Assembly (NCBI GenBank): GCA_027014125.1
Contig: JALWEI010000029.1
Location: forward strand, 30,480-94,479
DNA from: Acidilobaceae archaeon
GTDB taxonomy: Archaea; Thermoproteota; Thermoprotei_A; Sulfolobales; Acidilobaceae
DNA: 64,000 nucleotides
Direction of reading: 5' to 3'
Below, piece by piece: positions 63,627 to 64,000 of this stretch (the first letter of the stretch is position 1; each line of letters starts with the position of its first letter). A program made the translations under genes and the position numbers. Below the pieces are notes generated by a model that was not told where the DNA came from, did no database searches, and saw only the letters and a list, made by a program, of their open reading frames with translations.

Positions 63627-63908
63627 ATGGCTACGGCGGATGACGGCCTGGGAGTGGGCGGCTGGTGCATGCCCTACCCGCCGCCCAAGCAGGTGGCGGC
63701 TGAGATACTGGCGCGGGCCAGGATCGCCACGACCCCAGCCTCTGGGGGACAGCGGGACATGGTGGTGTGCACCAGGCTTGACCCAACGGAGCGCCGGGCC
63801 CTGAGGCGCCTGGCGGCGAGGTACGGGGTGAGCGTGAGCATGTTGCTCAGGATAGCTGTCCTGGCGTTGGACGAGCTGGACACCCTAGCCGAGCAAGGAG
63901 AATGGTAG
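63627..63908 (+). CDS. Ribbon-helix-helix-type protein
   Basis: About 93 aa from ATG 63627; GTG 63615 is in frame. The C-terminal half DMVVCTRLDPTERRALRRLAARYGVSVSMLLRIAVLALD fits a CopG-like strand-helix-helix. Likely a regulator. It is the last gene in the window; the GC-rich 92 bases after it hold no gene I can see. Confidence 0.6.
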   Translation: MATADDGLGVGGWCMPYPPPKQVAAEILARARIATTPASGGQRDMVVCTRLDPTERRALRRLAARYGVSVSMLLRIAVLALDELDTLAEQGEW

Positions 63909-64000
63909 TACTAGGGGCCTAGCCGGCCCCACCCGGGGCCCACGGCCCCCGCGGGCGGTGACCGCGAGGCCGGGCACGGGCAGGGGGTGCCCGGGAAACC

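Noticed and set aside
63909..64000. Structured RNA at the window end
   Set aside because: GC-rich inverted stretches are present but the sequence is cut by the window edge and no box motifs or promoter are visible.

Overview
The window is archaeal and almost certainly from a hyperthermophilic crenarchaeote of the Desulfurococcales type. The evidence is a full reverse gyrase, ribosomal protein L15e next to an RNase P subunit, a Sulfolobus-style 2-oxoacid:ferredoxin oxidoreductase, a tungsten aldehyde oxidoreductase family enzyme, frequent AGG and ATA codons, many GTG and TTG starts, TATA boxes of archaeal form, and short strong Shine-Dalgarno motifs of the GGGGTGA or GGAGGTGA kind. The species cannot be named from the sequence alone.

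Positions 1-41.2 kb are chromosomal core. In order they hold: translation and RNA processing genes (Pop5-like RNase P subunit, YchF GTPase, L15e); a membrane Clp-fold protease and an MFS transporter; reverse gyrase coupled to a degenerate nitrilase-fold protein; an AbrB-PhoU regulator; several unknown genes; NAD(P)H-hydrate repair and an amidohydrolase; a run of small unknown proteins with two nucleotidyltransferases; and a redox block at 20.7-27.6 kb (ferredoxin, AOR, two MoaD-like proteins, a lipoate-ligase-like protein, the two OFOR subunits). After a peroxiredoxin comes an isoprenoid-type cluster (isopentenyl phosphate kinase, GHMP-like kinase, MEMO), then Csx1 (CARF-HEPN), a GltD-like oxidoreductase, homoserine kinase, a UDP-GlcNAc block (GlmS, GlmU-like), UppP, and a rhodanese with a TusA-like partner.

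Positions 41.26-41.83 kb hold a CRISPR array of nine 25-bp repeats and eight spacers. Repeat decay runs leftward, so the leader is on the right. No cas operon is present. The only cas-linked gene is csx1, about 9 kb away.

From 42.25 kb to the window end lies an integrated virus-like element. Its left border is a 3' fragment of tRNA-Glu(UUC) fused in frame to the C-terminal part of a tyrosine integrase, as in SSV-type integration. The element carries a divergent module of membrane-anchored secreted proteins reading both ways from a promoter at 49.72-49.88 kb: leftward, tail- or spike-like proteins ending in a P-loop ATPase; rightward, a 325-aa secreted protein, a two-helix VP1-like protein, an HtrA-like protease and further membrane proteins. 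A C/D box sRNA, a regulator block with palindromic operators, a type IV pilin-like gene and many small unknown genes follow. The right border is outside the window.

The main discovery is that three spacers of the CRISPR array match this neighbouring element. Spacer 7 matches the divergent promoter at the DNA level (31 of 39 bases). Spacers 4 and 1 match the VP1-like and 325-aa proteins at the protein level. The host lineage has therefore met this element family repeatedly, and the adjacent element appears to be a diverged member of it. Other points of interest are the element-borne C/D sRNA, two core genes whose conserved N-termini lie upstream of any usual start codon, and a nitrilase-fold protein lacking its catalytic residues behind reverse gyrase.
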